A DNA stretch of 64,000 nt, taken from Streptomyces sp. S.PNR 29 (GTDB lineage Bacteria; Actinomycetota; Actinomycetes; Streptomycetales; Streptomycetaceae). Location: assembly GCF_030386795.1 (NCBI RefSeq), contig NZ_JANUQM010000016.1, positions 1-64,000 of the forward strand. The letters run 5' to 3'. The notes beneath the pieces are model-generated. The model was not told where the DNA came from and did not search any database. It worked only from the letters and a program-made list of their open reading frames with translations. The translations under genes were made by a program, and so were the position numbers. This document shows positions 17,137-25,879 of the stretch, piece after piece. Position 1 is the stretch's first letter. Every line of letters begins with the position of its first letter.

Positions 17137-19521
17137 TCAGCCGTCCCAGGTCCAGTCGGCGACCTCCGGGAGATCGGTGCCGTGGACGCGGATCCAGTCG
17201 TGGTGGCGCAGGCGTGCGTCCTCCATGCGCTGCCGTAGGGCCGCGGCGCGCACGGCCAGGCCCGGGACGCGGTCGATGACGTCCATGACCAGGCGGTAGC
17301 GGTCGAGGTCGTTGCGGATGACCATGTCGAACGGTGTGGTCGTGGTTCCGATCTCCTTGTAGCCGCGTACGTGCAGGTTCTGGTGTCCGGTACGGCGGTA
17401 GGCCAGGCGGTGGATCAGCCAGGGATAGCCGTGGTAGGCGAAGATCACCGGCTTGTCGGCGGTGAACAGGCCGTCGTACTCGAAGTCGTTCATGCCGTGC
17501 GGGTGTTCCTCGCTCGGCATGAGACGGGCGATGTCGACCACGTTGACGACCCGCACGGCCAGCTCGGGCAGGTGCCGGCGCAGCAACTGGGCGGCCGCCA
17601 GCACCTCCTGGGTCGGCACGTCGCCCGCGCAGGCCAGCACGACGTCCGGTTCGCGGCGGCCGTCCTCGGTCCCGGCCCATTCCCAGATGCCGGCGCCGCG
17701 GGCGCAGTGGGCGCTGGCCTGTTCCATGGAGAGCCAGTCGAAACAGGGCTGCTTGCCCGCCACGATCACGTTCACGTAGTCCCGGCTGCGCAGGGCGTGG
17801 TCGGCGACCGACAGCAAGGTGTTGGCGTCCGGCGGCAGGTAGACCCGTACAGCCTCGGGGCTCTTGTTGAGGATGTGGTCGACGAAGCCGGGGTCCTGAT
17901 GGGAGAAGCCGTTGTGGTCCTGGCGCCACACATGCGACGTCAGCAGGTAGTTGAGCGAGGCGATGGGGGCACGCCACGGCAGGCGCCGGGTCACGCGCAG
18001 CCACTTGATGTGCTGGTTGACCATCGAGTCGACGATGTGCGCGAACGCCTCGTAGCAGGAGAACAGCCCGTGCCGGCCGGTCAGCAGGTAGCCCTCCAGC
18101 CAGCCCTGGCAGGTGTGTTCCGAGAGGATCTCCATCACCCGGCCGTGCCTGTCGAGGTGCTCGTCCACCTCCAGGGTGCGGGCCTGCCAGGCCTTGCCGC
18201 TGGCGGCGTAGACGGCCTGCAGACGGTTGGAGGCGGTCTCGTCCGGGCCGACCAGGCGGAAGTCACGCCGGTCGGCGGTGGCCGCCATGACGTCCTTGAG
18301 CATGTCGCCCAGCACACGAGTGGGTTCATGCGTGGTGGCGCCGGGCTTGTCGGCCTCGACGGCGTACTTCTCCAGGGGCGGCAGGGGTAGTTCGCGCAGC
18401 AGCAGCCCGCCGTTGGCCCGCGCCGTGGCGCCCAGCCTGCGGGTTCCCTCCGGGATGCAGAGCATCACGTCCGGGCGAGGGCTTCCGTGCTCGTCGAACA
18501 GTTCCTCCGGACGGTACGAGCGCAGCCACGCCTCCAGAGCGCGCAGGTGCTCGGGGTTGTCGCGTACCGCGGCCAGCGGGACCTGGTGGGAGCGCCAGGT
18601 GCCCTCCACCGGCAGGCCGTCGACCTCGGGCGGGCCGGTCCAGCCTTTCGGGGTACGCAGTACGATCACCGGCCAGTACGGCCGCTCGGTGACACCGTCC
18701 TCGCGCGCGGCGCGCCGGATCGCGGCGATGCGGTCCAGGGCGGTGTCCATGGCCCCCGCCATGGCGCGGTGGACAGCTGCTGGGTCGTCGCCGGTGACAT
18801 GGATCGGATCATGGCCGTAGCCCCGGAGCAGTTCGTCGAGCTCGGGTTCGGGGAGCCGAGCGAGGACCGTGGGGTTGGCGATCTTGTAGCCGTTGAGGTG
18901 GAGGATCGGCAGGACGGCGCCGTCGTGGACGGGGTCGAGGAACTTGTTGGAGTGCCAGGACGCCGCCAACGGTCCGGTCTCGGCCTCGCCGTCGCCGATC
19001 ACGCAGGCGACCAGCAGTCCGGGGTTGTCGAAGGCGGCACCGTACGCGTGCGACAGCGCATAACCCAGCTCGCCGCCCTCATGGATCGAGCCCGGCGTCT
19101 CGGGTGCGACATGGCTGGGCACCCCGCCGGGGAACGAGAACTGTTTGAAGAGCCGCGCCATGCCGTCAGCGTCCCGGGTGACGTCCGGGTAGGTCTGCGT
19201 GTACGAACCTTCCAGCCAGGAGTTGGCCACCACGGCCGGCCCCCCGTGGCCGGGGCCCCAGACGCACAGGGCGTCCAGGTCGCGGGATGTGATCACCCGA
19301 TTGAGGTGGGTGTACACGAGGTTCAGGCCGGGCGAGGTGCCCCAGTGGCCGAGCAGCCGTGGCTTGACGTGCTCGGGCCGCAGCGGTTCGGTCAGCAGCG
19401 GGTTGGCCATGAGGTAGATCTGGCCGACGGACAGGTAGTTGGCCGCGCGCCAGTGGGCGTCCAGCGCCTTCAGTTCCTCGTCGGCCGGCGCGGCGGGCGC
19501 CTGCCGGGTGTCGACGGACAT
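17137..19521 (-). CDS. Phosphoketolase
   Basis: This 794-residue thiamine-diphosphate enzyme cleaves xylulose 5-phosphate and/or fructose 6-phosphate with phosphate to give acetyl phosphate. Family segments include GHWGTSPGLNLVYTHLNR, WGPGHGG, VPSHVAPETPGSIHEGGELG, the ThDP-site GDGEAETGPLAASWH and HPHGM. The length is normal and the frame intact. The start is ATG 19521, after GGGAAGGGACCCCC; the upstream extension to 19623 has no family character. Next to GAPDH, LDH and Adh it points to a bifid-shunt style of ATP generation. A palindrome lies about 87-100 nt upstream. Confidence 0.96.
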   Translation of the reverse strand: MSVDTRQAPAAPADEELKALDAHWRAANYLSVGQIYLMANPLLTEPLRPEHVKPRLLGHWGTSPGLNLVYTHLNRVITSRDLDALCVWGPGHGGPAVVANSWLEGSYTQTYPDVTRDADGMARLFKQFSFPGGVPSHVAPETPGSIHEGGELGYALSHAYGAAFDNPGLLVACVIGDGEAETGPLAASWHSNKFLDPVHDGAVLPILHLNGYKIANPTVLARLPEPELDELLRGYGHDPIHVTGDDPAAVHRAMAGAMDTALDRIAAIRRAAREDGVTERPYWPVIVLRTPKGWTGPPEVDGLPVEGTWRSHQVPLAAVRDNPEHLRALEAWLRSYRPEELFDEHGSPRPDVMLCIPEGTRRLGATARANGGLLLRELPLPPLEKYAVEADKPGATTHEPTRVLGDMLKDVMAATADRRDFRLVGPDETASNRLQAVYAASGKAWQARTLEVDEHLDRHGRVMEILSEHTCQGWLEGYLLTGRHGLFSCYEAFAHIVDSMVNQHIKWLRVTRRLPWRAPIASLNYLLTSHVWRQDHNGFSHQDPGFVDHILNKSPEAVRVYLPPDANTLLSVADHALRSRDYVNVIVAGKQPCFDWLSMEQASAHCARGAGIWEWAGTEDGRREPDVVLACAGDVPTQEVLAAAQLLRRHLPELAVRVVNVVDIARLMPSEEHPHGMNDFEYDGLFTADKPVIFAYHGYPWLIHRLAYRRTGHQNLHVRGYKEIGTTTTPFDMVIRNDLDRYRLVMDVIDRVPGLAVRAAALRQRMEDARLRHHDWIRVHGTDLPEVADWTWDG

Positions 19522-19607
19522 GGGGGTCCCTTCCCGGGTCGGGGTGTCGGTCGGAGGTGCGTACGGTCCGTTGTTCCCACCCTCCGCGGGCTCCCGGGTA
19601 CCCGACA

Positions 19608-19621
19608 GGGCCGTTCGGGCC
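19608..19621. promoter_or_regulatory. GGGCC-GTTC-GGGCC, weak member of the palindrome set
   Basis: It lies 87-100 nt upstream of the phosphoketolase start. The second half is GGGCC rather than GGCCC, so it is less symmetric than the other three sites; position is the main support. Confidence 0.35.
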
Positions 19622-19639
19622 ACCCTCGGGGGCCACAGA

Positions 19640-19930
19640 GCCCGCAGACCCCGCCCCGGTCGGGCGTCGGGTTGTCGCTCAGCGGGAAGGGCAGGCCGAG
19701 GGCGTCGTCCCTGTGGGCGCCGAGCTTGTGGAACGGCAGGACGTCGACCCGGTCGAACATTGGCCGACCCGGTCGAACGTTGGCCGGCCCGGTCAGGAAG
19801 GCGCCGAGGCCGTCGATGGCCGCCGGGTCGTCGCTCCAGCCGGGACCAGCACCCAGCGGACGTGGACCGGGACGCCCAGCCGGTCCGGGCGGGTGGCGGC
19901 CTCCTTGCAGCGCAGCACAGCGCCGGTGCA
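19640..19930 (-). pseudogene. Relic of pyruvate formate-lyase activating enzyme (pflA), C-terminal part
   Basis: One minus-strand frame reads LGVPVHVRWVLVP; after an apparent 1-nt loss near 19838 the next frame continues WSDDPAAIDGLGAFL, then DRVDVLPFHKLGAH and ALGLPFPL. This is the conserved end of the glycyl-radical activating enzyme. The radical-SAM cysteine part is absent, and a 20-bp tandem duplication adds residues before the DRVDVLPFHK motif. The gene is dead. No pflB is visible in the window. Confidence 0.7.
19746..19795. repeat. 20-bp tandem duplication inside the pflA relic
   Basis: The unit GACCCGGTCGAACATTGGCC at 19746-19765 is repeated at 19766-19785 with one change, and a partial third copy (about 10 nt) follows. 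It lengthens the relic protein by about seven residues. Confidence 0.85.
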
Positions 19931-19942
19931 GGCCGGCTGGGA

Positions 19943-21004
19943 TCAGACCTCGTTGTCGGGCCAGCCGAGCAGTCGGGCGCCGATGACGGCGGTCTGCAGG
20001 GTGTAGCGGTGCACGGGGTCGGCCGGGTTGGTGCCGGTGAGCTTGTGGATCCGCTCCAGGCGGTAGGTCAGGGCGCGCACGCTCAGGCGCAGACGGCGTG
20101 CTGCCTCTGCCGCGACGCATCCCGAGTCGAAGTACGCCGTGAGGGTGTCCAGGAGGGGCTGGGCACCGCCGCGTGCCGCCTGGAGCGGGCCCAGGGCGCT
20201 GTGCACGAGCTCGGCCATGGCCTGCCGGTCTCGGGTGAGGACCGGGTAGACGAGCAGGTCGGCGGAGCGCAGCACGGGCTCCTCAAGATCCAGACGGCTC
20301 GCCAGATCGAGGGCGTTGAGGGCCTCCTCGTAGGAGTGGACGACCCCGCCGGCACCGGGGTGGGCGCGGCCGATGGCGACCCGGCCGCCGTCGGTGGACA
20401 CGTGCGCCTGCTTCGCGAAGAACGCCAGGGCGTCGTCCTGGTCACCGGGCGCGATGCAGATCAGCCTGCCGTCCTTGGTGGTGAGCAGGATGCGGCGCTC
20501 GCCGAAGCGGGCGACCAGCGCCCTCTCCACCTGCCGGGTCGCCGGGTGGGTGTCGTCGACCGGCGTACCGCCTTGGGCCACGGCGACGGCGTGGGCCCGG
20601 GAGAGGAGCAGGCCGAAGCGTTCGGCCCGCTCGGCCAGGCGGCCGAGATCGCTGCGGCCGTAGAGCAGGTCGTCGATGAACTCCCGCCGGGCGGCCTCTT
20701 GCTGACGTACCGCCAGTTTCTGCGCTCGTTCGTGTCCCTCGGCGAAGGCGTCGACCGCCTGCTCGACAGCGGCGAGCACGCGGTCGACCCCTGCGGTCGA
20801 CAGGGTGGGCGAGAGCTCACGGGCCGCGAGCAGATGCCGGCGGACCAGGGCACGCAGCCCGAGGCCCGCTTCCGCGGCCTGCTCCCCCTGGGCACGCAGG
20901 GACTCCAGCTCGTCCCGGGTCAAACGGCGGCCGGTGGCACAGACGTCGGCCAGGATCCGGGCGTACCCCTCCAGGTACTCGTCGGGTACCGCTGACCGTG
21001 CCAC
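19943..21004 (-). CDS. PucR/CdaR-family transcriptional regulator
   Basis: This 353-residue regulator has a variable N-terminal sensory region (about 1-150), a middle GGDEF-like CdaR domain, and a C-terminal PucR helix-turn-helix (AAEAARRLRLSVRALTYRLERIHKLTG) followed by a closing helix. The start is GTG 21004, with AGGAGG at 21009-21014; an in-frame ATG at 21028 lies before that site. The ligand is unknown. It may control phosphoketolase or the flotillin pair, but position is the only evidence. Confidence 0.88.
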   Translation of the reverse strand: MARSAVPDEYLEGYARILADVCATGRRLTRDELESLRAQGEQAAEAGLGLRALVRRHLLAARELSPTLSTAGVDRVLAAVEQAVDAFAEGHERAQKLAVRQQEAARREFIDDLLYGRSDLGRLAERAERFGLLLSRAHAVAVAQGGTPVDDTHPATRQVERALVARFGERRILLTTKDGRLICIAPGDQDDALAFFAKQAHVSTDGGRVAIGRAHPGAGGVVHSYEEALNALDLASRLDLEEPVLRSADLLVYPVLTRDRQAMAELVHSALGPLQAARGGAQPLLDTLTAYFDSGCVAAEAARRLRLSVRALTYRLERIHKLTGTNPADPVHRYTLQTAVIGARLLGWPDNEV

Positions 21005-21201
21005 ACGTCCTCCTGGATCTTTCGGCATGCCGAGGGCGGGTGTTTCCCACCCGGTGGGGCCATGACTCCGCCTGTGCGGGTGCCTTCGGACCACCGGAGC
21101 ACGCCATCGGTTCCGGGCCGGCCAGTATGACGGCTGTGCACCCGATCAGGTGCGGGCCCGGCGGTTCGACGCCGTGTGAGCCCCTGAACCGGGTGCCTGA
21201 C

Positions 21202-22731
21202 TCAGCCGATCTGGATCTTTCCGTTGGCCTCGGCGGCCGGCGTCGTCGGGGGCTGAGCATCGCCGTTGCGCTGGGTGATCCCCTTCAGCAGCTCCGCGAG
21301 GTCGACTCCCGTGGTGGAGCTGAGGAGTTCGACGCCCTGGGCGACGTTGTCGGCGACCGTGCGCGACAGCCGGCTCGCGCCGTCCGTGGAAATCACCGTC
21401 ATCTTGTCCACGGCGCTCAGCGGCTCGGACGCCTTGGCGACGACCTGCGGCAGCACCTCGACGAGCATCTGCAGCACGGCTGCCTCGCCGTACTGGGCGA
21501 AGGCGTCGGCCTTCTTCTGCATCGCCTCGGCCTCGGCCGCTCCCTTGGCGCCGATCGCCGCCGCCTCGGCGTCGCCCTCCAACCGCACCGCCTCGGCGAT
21601 CGCCGCACGCCGAGACCGCTCGGCCTCACCCTGCTTGAGACCCTCGATGGCCTCCGCCTCGGCCAGCGCGGACCGCCGCTGCTTCTCGCCCTCACCGACG
21701 AGCCGGGCCCGCTCGGCCTCCGCCTGCGCGGCCGCGATGCCCGCCAGCCGTTCGGCCTCGGCCTGCTTGACCCGGGCGACCCGCTTGGCCTCCGCCTCCT
21801 GCTCGGCCGCGTACCGCTGCGCGTCGGCCGGCTTGCGGACCTGCGTGTCGAGCTGGCGGTCGGTCAGCGCGGCCTGCCGTTCGGCGACCTTCTCCTGCTC
21901 GGTGAGGATCTCCTGCTGCCGTGCGGCCTCGGCCAGCGGACCGGCGGCGGCCGCACGCGCGGCGGCCTCGTCGGTCTCGGCCTTGATCTCCGCCTGCTTG
22001 AGGGAGAACGTCCGCTGAGCGATCGCGATCTCCTCCTCGGCCTTCAGCCGGGCCTGCTCGGCGGCGCGCCGGGCGACCGCCTCGGCGATGTCGGCCTCCT
22101 GCTTGGCGCGAGCCGCCTCCGGACGGCCCAGGTCCTCCAGGTAGGAGCCCTCGGTGGTGATGTCCTGGATCTGGAAGGCGTCCAGCACCAGGCCCTGACC
22201 GGACAGGCTCGCCTCCGCCTCTTCGGCCACCTGCCCGGCGAACGCGGCCCGGTCCCGGATGATGTCCTCCACCGACATCCGTCCCACGATCGCGCGCAGG
22301 GCGCCGGACAGAACCTCCTGGGTGAAGCCGACAATGCCGTCCTGCTGCATCAGGAACCGCTGCGCGGCCGCGCGGATCGAGTCCTCGGTACCGCCGACCT
22401 TGACGATCGCGACCCCCTCCAGGTTGGCCTTCACCCCACGCAGTGTGACCGCACCGCGCACGGCGACCGGGATGTGCCGCGAGGACAGGTCGAGCGTGAA
22501 CCGCTGCTGCACGAACGGCACGACGAAGACTCCGCCGCCGACCACGACCTTCTGCCCGCTGTTGTCGGTGAAGACCCGGCCGGTCTCCGGGTCGGTGGCC
22601 TTCTTGCCGCGTCGGCCGGTGACGATGAACGCCTCGCTCGGCCCGGCCACCTTGTAGCGGCTGACGACGACCAGCGCGATCAGTACGAGGAGGACGACAA
22701 CTCCTCCGACCGCGATGACGACAGAACTCAT
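21202..22731 (-). CDS. Flotillin/SPFH-domain membrane protein
   Basis: This 509-residue protein has an N-terminal membrane segment (about 3-25, rich in Val and Leu), an SPFH domain (about 28-220), and a long Ala/Glu coiled coil with AEAE-type repeats (about 220-420), then a flotillin tail. Flotillins assemble at the inner face of the membrane in lipid microdomains. GAGGGGACACCACC precedes ATG 22731. The NfeD-like gene directly upstream on the same strand is the classic partner. Confidence 0.95.
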   Translation of the reverse strand: MSSVVIAVGGVVVLLVLIALVVVSRYKVAGPSEAFIVTGRRGKKATDPETGRVFTDNSGQKVVVGGGVFVVPFVQQRFTLDLSSRHIPVAVRGAVTLRGVKANLEGVAIVKVGGTEDSIRAAAQRFLMQQDGIVGFTQEVLSGALRAIVGRMSVEDIIRDRAAFAGQVAEEAEASLSGQGLVLDAFQIQDITTEGSYLEDLGRPEAARAKQEADIAEAVARRAAEQARLKAEEEIAIAQRTFSLKQAEIKAETDEAAARAAAAGPLAEAARQQEILTEQEKVAERQAALTDRQLDTQVRKPADAQRYAAEQEAEAKRVARVKQAEAERLAGIAAAQAEAERARLVGEGEKQRRSALAEAEAIEGLKQGEAERSRRAAIAEAVRLEGDAEAAAIGAKGAAEAEAMQKKADAFAQYGEAAVLQMLVEVLPQVVAKASEPLSAVDKMTVISTDGASRLSRTVADNVAQGVELLSSTTGVDLAELLKGITQRNGDAQPPTTPAAEANGKIQIG

Positions 22732-22805
22732 GGTGGTGTCCCCTCAGCCCTCCCTGAGGACGGCGTTCGGTAAGGATGTGTGGATGAACGGCACCACTGG
22801 ACCGG

Positions 22806-22849
22806 GTGCCGGATGACCGACGGGCCGACGGGCCGACGGGCCGACGGGC
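22806..22849. repeat. Short 8-bp tandem repeat between nfeD-like and flotillin genes
   Basis: About four copies of an 8-bp unit, GACGGGCC, lie between the two genes. A role as spacer or slipped-strand sequence is possible; no hairpin with a clear function was seen. Confidence 0.7.
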
Positions 22850-23365
22850 TCAGCGTTCGACCGGGCGTACGGACACCGCCGACTGCGACAGCGTCTGCTC
22901 GACCCAGACTTCGGCTCCCCGGGCCACGGCGATCGAGCTCTTCGCGGAGAGCTTCACCGGCTGCCCGGCCAGGTGCACCAGCACTTCGCCGTAGCCGTCG
23001 GCGGGGATGGCGGTCACCACCGAGCCGGACGCGCCGATCAAGTCGTCGTCTCGCGGTGCCGCTCCGGAGGAGTCACGCATCAACGCCCGGCTGAGGCTGT
23101 AGGCGAACCAGCCGGTGAGGACACCGGCCGGCACCCCGATCACCGCGGCTCCCACCGCGCCCAGCCCGGTTGCCTCCATGACGATGGCCCCCGAGAAGCC
23201 GAGCATGGACAGGAACCCGGCGAGCACCGGCAGCGACAGCAGTCCGTCGACGACGCCGTCCAGAACGGCGACCCCGTCGAGCAACCCCTCCAGCACGCCG
23301 TCGAGGACGAACGACAGGGCAAGGAGGACGACCCCCGCAATGCCGAGTCCCAGAAACCAGGCCAC
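22850..23365 (-). CDS. NfeD-like membrane protein, partner of flotillin
   Basis: This protein of about 171 residues has hydrophobic segments at the N-terminus (VAWFLGLGIAGVVLLALSF) and in the middle (from about 45 to 95), then a C-terminal OB-fold NfeD domain starting at DDLIGASGSVVTAIP. Short NfeD proteins without a protease domain pair with flotillins. GTG 23365 is a reasonable start with AAGGAG some 15 nt upstream; ATG 23410 is in frame and would add 15 residues. The 118-nt gap to the flotillin start holds a short repeat. Confidence 0.8.
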   Translation of the reverse strand: MAWFLGLGIAGVVLLALSFVLDGVLEGLLDGVAVLDGVVDGLLSLPVLAGFLSMLGFSGAIVMEATGLGAVGAAVIGVPAGVLTGWFAYSLSRALMRDSSGAAPRDDDLIGASGSVVTAIPADGYGEVLVHLAGQPVKLSAKSSIAVARGAEVWVEQTLSQSAVSVRPVER

Positions 23366-23470
23366 CCGCGCACACCGCCTCTCCTTGCCCTCCCCCGTTG
23401 TCGCAGGCATCGTCACACGCGGACACCGGATGGAACATTGCCTGATTCCGGCAATCTTTACGCGTCCTTG

Positions 23471-24245
23471 ATGCCGCGTCCTGCACAGTCGGGCACCGTG
23501 GTGCTGCTCAACGGCGGAGTGGTCACCATGGAGGGCCGGCATGACGAGGTGGACGCGGTGGTCGAGGCGTGGCTGCCCGGCCAGGCCGGCGGCGCCGTCG
23601 CCGACGTGCTCCGGCTGAGCGACACCCCGTCGTACCTGAACTTCCCGGGCCAGCAGGGCCATGTCCGCTACGGCGAGGGCGTCATGGTCGGCTACCGGTA
23701 CTACGAGACCGCCGACATCGCCGTCCGCTGCCCGTTCGGCCACGGCCTGAGCTACACCACCTTCGACCGGACCGGCTTCCGGGTCACCGCCGACGGCCCG
23801 GACACCGCCGCGGTCAGCCTCACGGTCACCAACACCGGCGACCGCTTCGGCAAGCACGTGGTGCAGGTCTATGTGACCGCGCCCCGACGCCCGGTCAGCA
23901 GTCCGGCACGGGAGCTGCGCGGCTTCGCCAAGGTGGCGCTCGCCCCGGGCGAGAGCACCACCGTCGAGATCGCCCTCGACCGTCGCGGCCGGGCGGTACC
24001 AGGCGCAGTTGGCCGACAACGCGCACGACGTCGTCGCCACCGCCGCCCTCGACCTGCCCGGGGACAAGCTCGTACCGCCCCTGAGCCTCGACTCGCCCGC
24101 CGGCGAACGGTTCGGCCACCCGGCCGTCGGCCCGGCCCTGACCTCGGCGCCGACCTCCGGGCTGACCGAGGAACAGGCCACGGCGTGGCTGTCCGCACGC
24201 CCCTCGGGCATGTGGTGCGTCGGCGTGCCGACGCGGGTGGCGGCC
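23471..24245 (+). pseudogene. Relic of a GH3 beta-glucosidase (C-terminal part)
   Basis: The frame reads VVLLNGGVVTME, then EAWLPGQAGG, LNFPGQQGHVRYGEG, YRYYETAD, FGHGLSYTTFD and a fibronectin III-like tail ending in LAPGESTTVEIALDRR. These are the conserved C-terminal motifs of GH3 enzymes. The catalytic N-terminal domain is missing, a segment after VADVL is deleted, and near 23990 the frame shifts before continuing as LADNAHDVVATAAL and FGHPAVGPAL. Its end overlaps the convergent GH43 gene. Confidence 0.8.
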
Positions 24246-25763
24246 TCAGCGCTGGAGCGGCTGGTAGTCGTACCAGTCGAAGTGGACGGAGCCGGCTGAG
24301 GCGAACATCCCGATGACCCGGCCGGTGAAGCCGCCCGCGACCTCCGTGGAGAGGTACCGACCGTCCAGCGAGGCGAGCTCGACGTATGCGCCGTCCGGTT
24401 CCTCGATGCCGACCGAGACGGTGTCGGGGCCGGTGCGCGCATCGTTCAGGGTCGGTACGGGGGCCGTTTCGATGCGGAGAACCACGGGCCCGGCGGGTGT
24501 GGGCCGGGACGCCACGACGCTGTCGAGCGGGCCGATCCGGGCCCGCACGCGTACCTCACCGGGCGCTGCCTCGATGTCGTAGTGGTGCTGTTCGTCGAGG
24601 CGGACGGCCAGGCCGCCGCGTCCATGCGCCGGATCGATGAGGGAGCGTACCCGGCAGGCATGGTGCTGCTGCCGCCGGCCGACGAACGTGACGTCGGTGT
24701 CGTCGAGCGAGCCGCCCCGGGCGTGCAGGGTCAGCCAGCCCGGCCGTTCCTTGGTGGTGCAGTCCTCCTCGGGGCGGTGACGCAGCGAGATCCAGTACGG
24801 GGCCAACTCGCTGAGGTCGAAGTCGTCCCGGCCCGGGGCGGCGGCACCGGGCTGCAGGGGCCACGCAGGCGCGGGCATCACCAGCGACAGCTCACCGACC
24901 ACCGGCCAGCCGTCGACCCAGTCGACCGGCACCAGGAACGTCTCCCGGCCCAGTACGTGCCAGCCGGGCGTGCCACCGCCCGGCCGCACGCCGAGCAGCA
25001 CCATCCACCACGAGCCGTCGGGCGCCTGTACGAGGTCGGCGTGGCCGGTGTTCTGGATGGGGTGGTCGGTGCCACGGTGGGTCAGGATCGGGTTGGCCGG
25101 ACACGGCTCGAACGGGCCGTGGGGCGTACGGCCGCGGGCGATCGAGACGCCGTGGCAGCGCTCGGTGCCGCCCTCGGCGATGAGCAGGTACCAGTAGTCG
25201 CCGATCCGGTACAGGTGCGGTGCTTCCGGTGCCTTGGCGCCGGGGGTGCCGGACCAGAGGCGTCGCGGTTCACCGAGGGTCTCCCCCGTGTGCGGATCGA
25301 TGCGGAACTGGCTGACTCCCGCGACGGTGCACCAGCAGTTGCCGTCGTCGTCCCAGGCGAGATCCGGGTCGATGCCGTGCACGCCGGGCAGCCGGACCGG
25401 ATCGGACCAGGGGCCGGCCGGGTCGGTGGCCGTGAACAGCAGATTGCCGCCGCTGCTCACGTTCGTGACGATCAGCCAGAAGCGGCCGTCGTGGTGGCGC
25501 AGCGTGGGTGCGTAGAGACCGCCCGAGGAAGGCGCGTCGGGCGGCAGGCGCAGTTGACTCGGCCGGTCGAGCGCGTTGCCGATCTGGGTCCAGTGCACCA
25601 GGTCCCGGCTGTGGAAGAGGGGCACGCCGGGGAAGTACTCGAAGCTGGAGCAGGCGAGGTAGTAGTCGTCGCCGGCCCGGCAGATGCTCGGATCCGGGTG
25701 GAAGCCGGGGATCACAGGGTTGCTGATGGTCTGGCCCGTCTCGGGCACGCTCGACACCCTCAT
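24246..25763 (-). CDS. GH43 glycosidase (beta-xylosidase or arabinofuranosidase type)
   Basis: This 505-residue protein has the five-blade GH43 catalytic domain (about 12-310): base Asp in GFHPDPSICR, the middle Asp in HGIDPDLAWDD, and acid Glu in APEAPHLYRIG. A C-terminal beta-sandwich domain of the xylosidase type follows (about 320-500). No signal peptide is seen, so it probably acts inside the cell on short xylo- or arabino-oligosaccharides. A GAAACTTTCG box lies 22-31 nt upstream of its ATG, fitting control by the LacI regulator encoded next to it. Confidence 0.92.
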   Translation of the reverse strand: MRVSSVPETGQTISNPVIPGFHPDPSICRAGDDYYLACSSFEYFPGVPLFHSRDLVHWTQIGNALDRPSQLRLPPDAPSSGGLYAPTLRHHDGRFWLIVTNVSSGGNLLFTATDPAGPWSDPVRLPGVHGIDPDLAWDDDGNCWCTVAGVSQFRIDPHTGETLGEPRRLWSGTPGAKAPEAPHLYRIGDYWYLLIAEGGTERCHGVSIARGRTPHGPFEPCPANPILTHRGTDHPIQNTGHADLVQAPDGSWWMVLLGVRPGGGTPGWHVLGRETFLVPVDWVDGWPVVGELSLVMPAPAWPLQPGAAAPGRDDFDLSELAPYWISLRHRPEEDCTTKERPGWLTLHARGGSLDDTDVTFVGRRQQHHACRVRSLIDPAHGRGGLAVRLDEQHHYDIEAAPGEVRVRARIGPLDSVVASRPTPAGPVVLRIETAPVPTLNDARTGPDTVSVGIEEPDGAYVELASLDGRYLSTEVAGGFTGRVIGMFASAGSVHFDWYDYQPLQR

Positions 25764-25783
25764 CGAGTCCTTTCACTGAGGAA

Positions 25784-25794
25784 AGAAACTTTCG
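25784..25794. promoter_or_regulatory. GAAACTTTCG box upstream of GH43, candidate LacI operator
   Basis: AGAAACTTTCG lies just upstream of the GH43 start. The reverse complement of the box at 27042-27052 is GGAAACTTTCG, the same 10-nt core. From memory, CGAAACTTTCG boxes occur upstream of Streptomyces xylanase genes. Confidence 0.65.
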
Positions 25795-25879
25795 CGTATT
25801 GCGATGGATAGTTTCCAGCGGTTCCCAGCGGACGCTAGCGACAGCAGCCGGCCCGGTCAATGGCGCCGGGTTCGCGGCG

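Noticed and set aside
22806..22849. Possible CRISPR-like or iteron array
   Set aside because: The unit is only 8 bp with no spacers and no cas or replication genes nearby.
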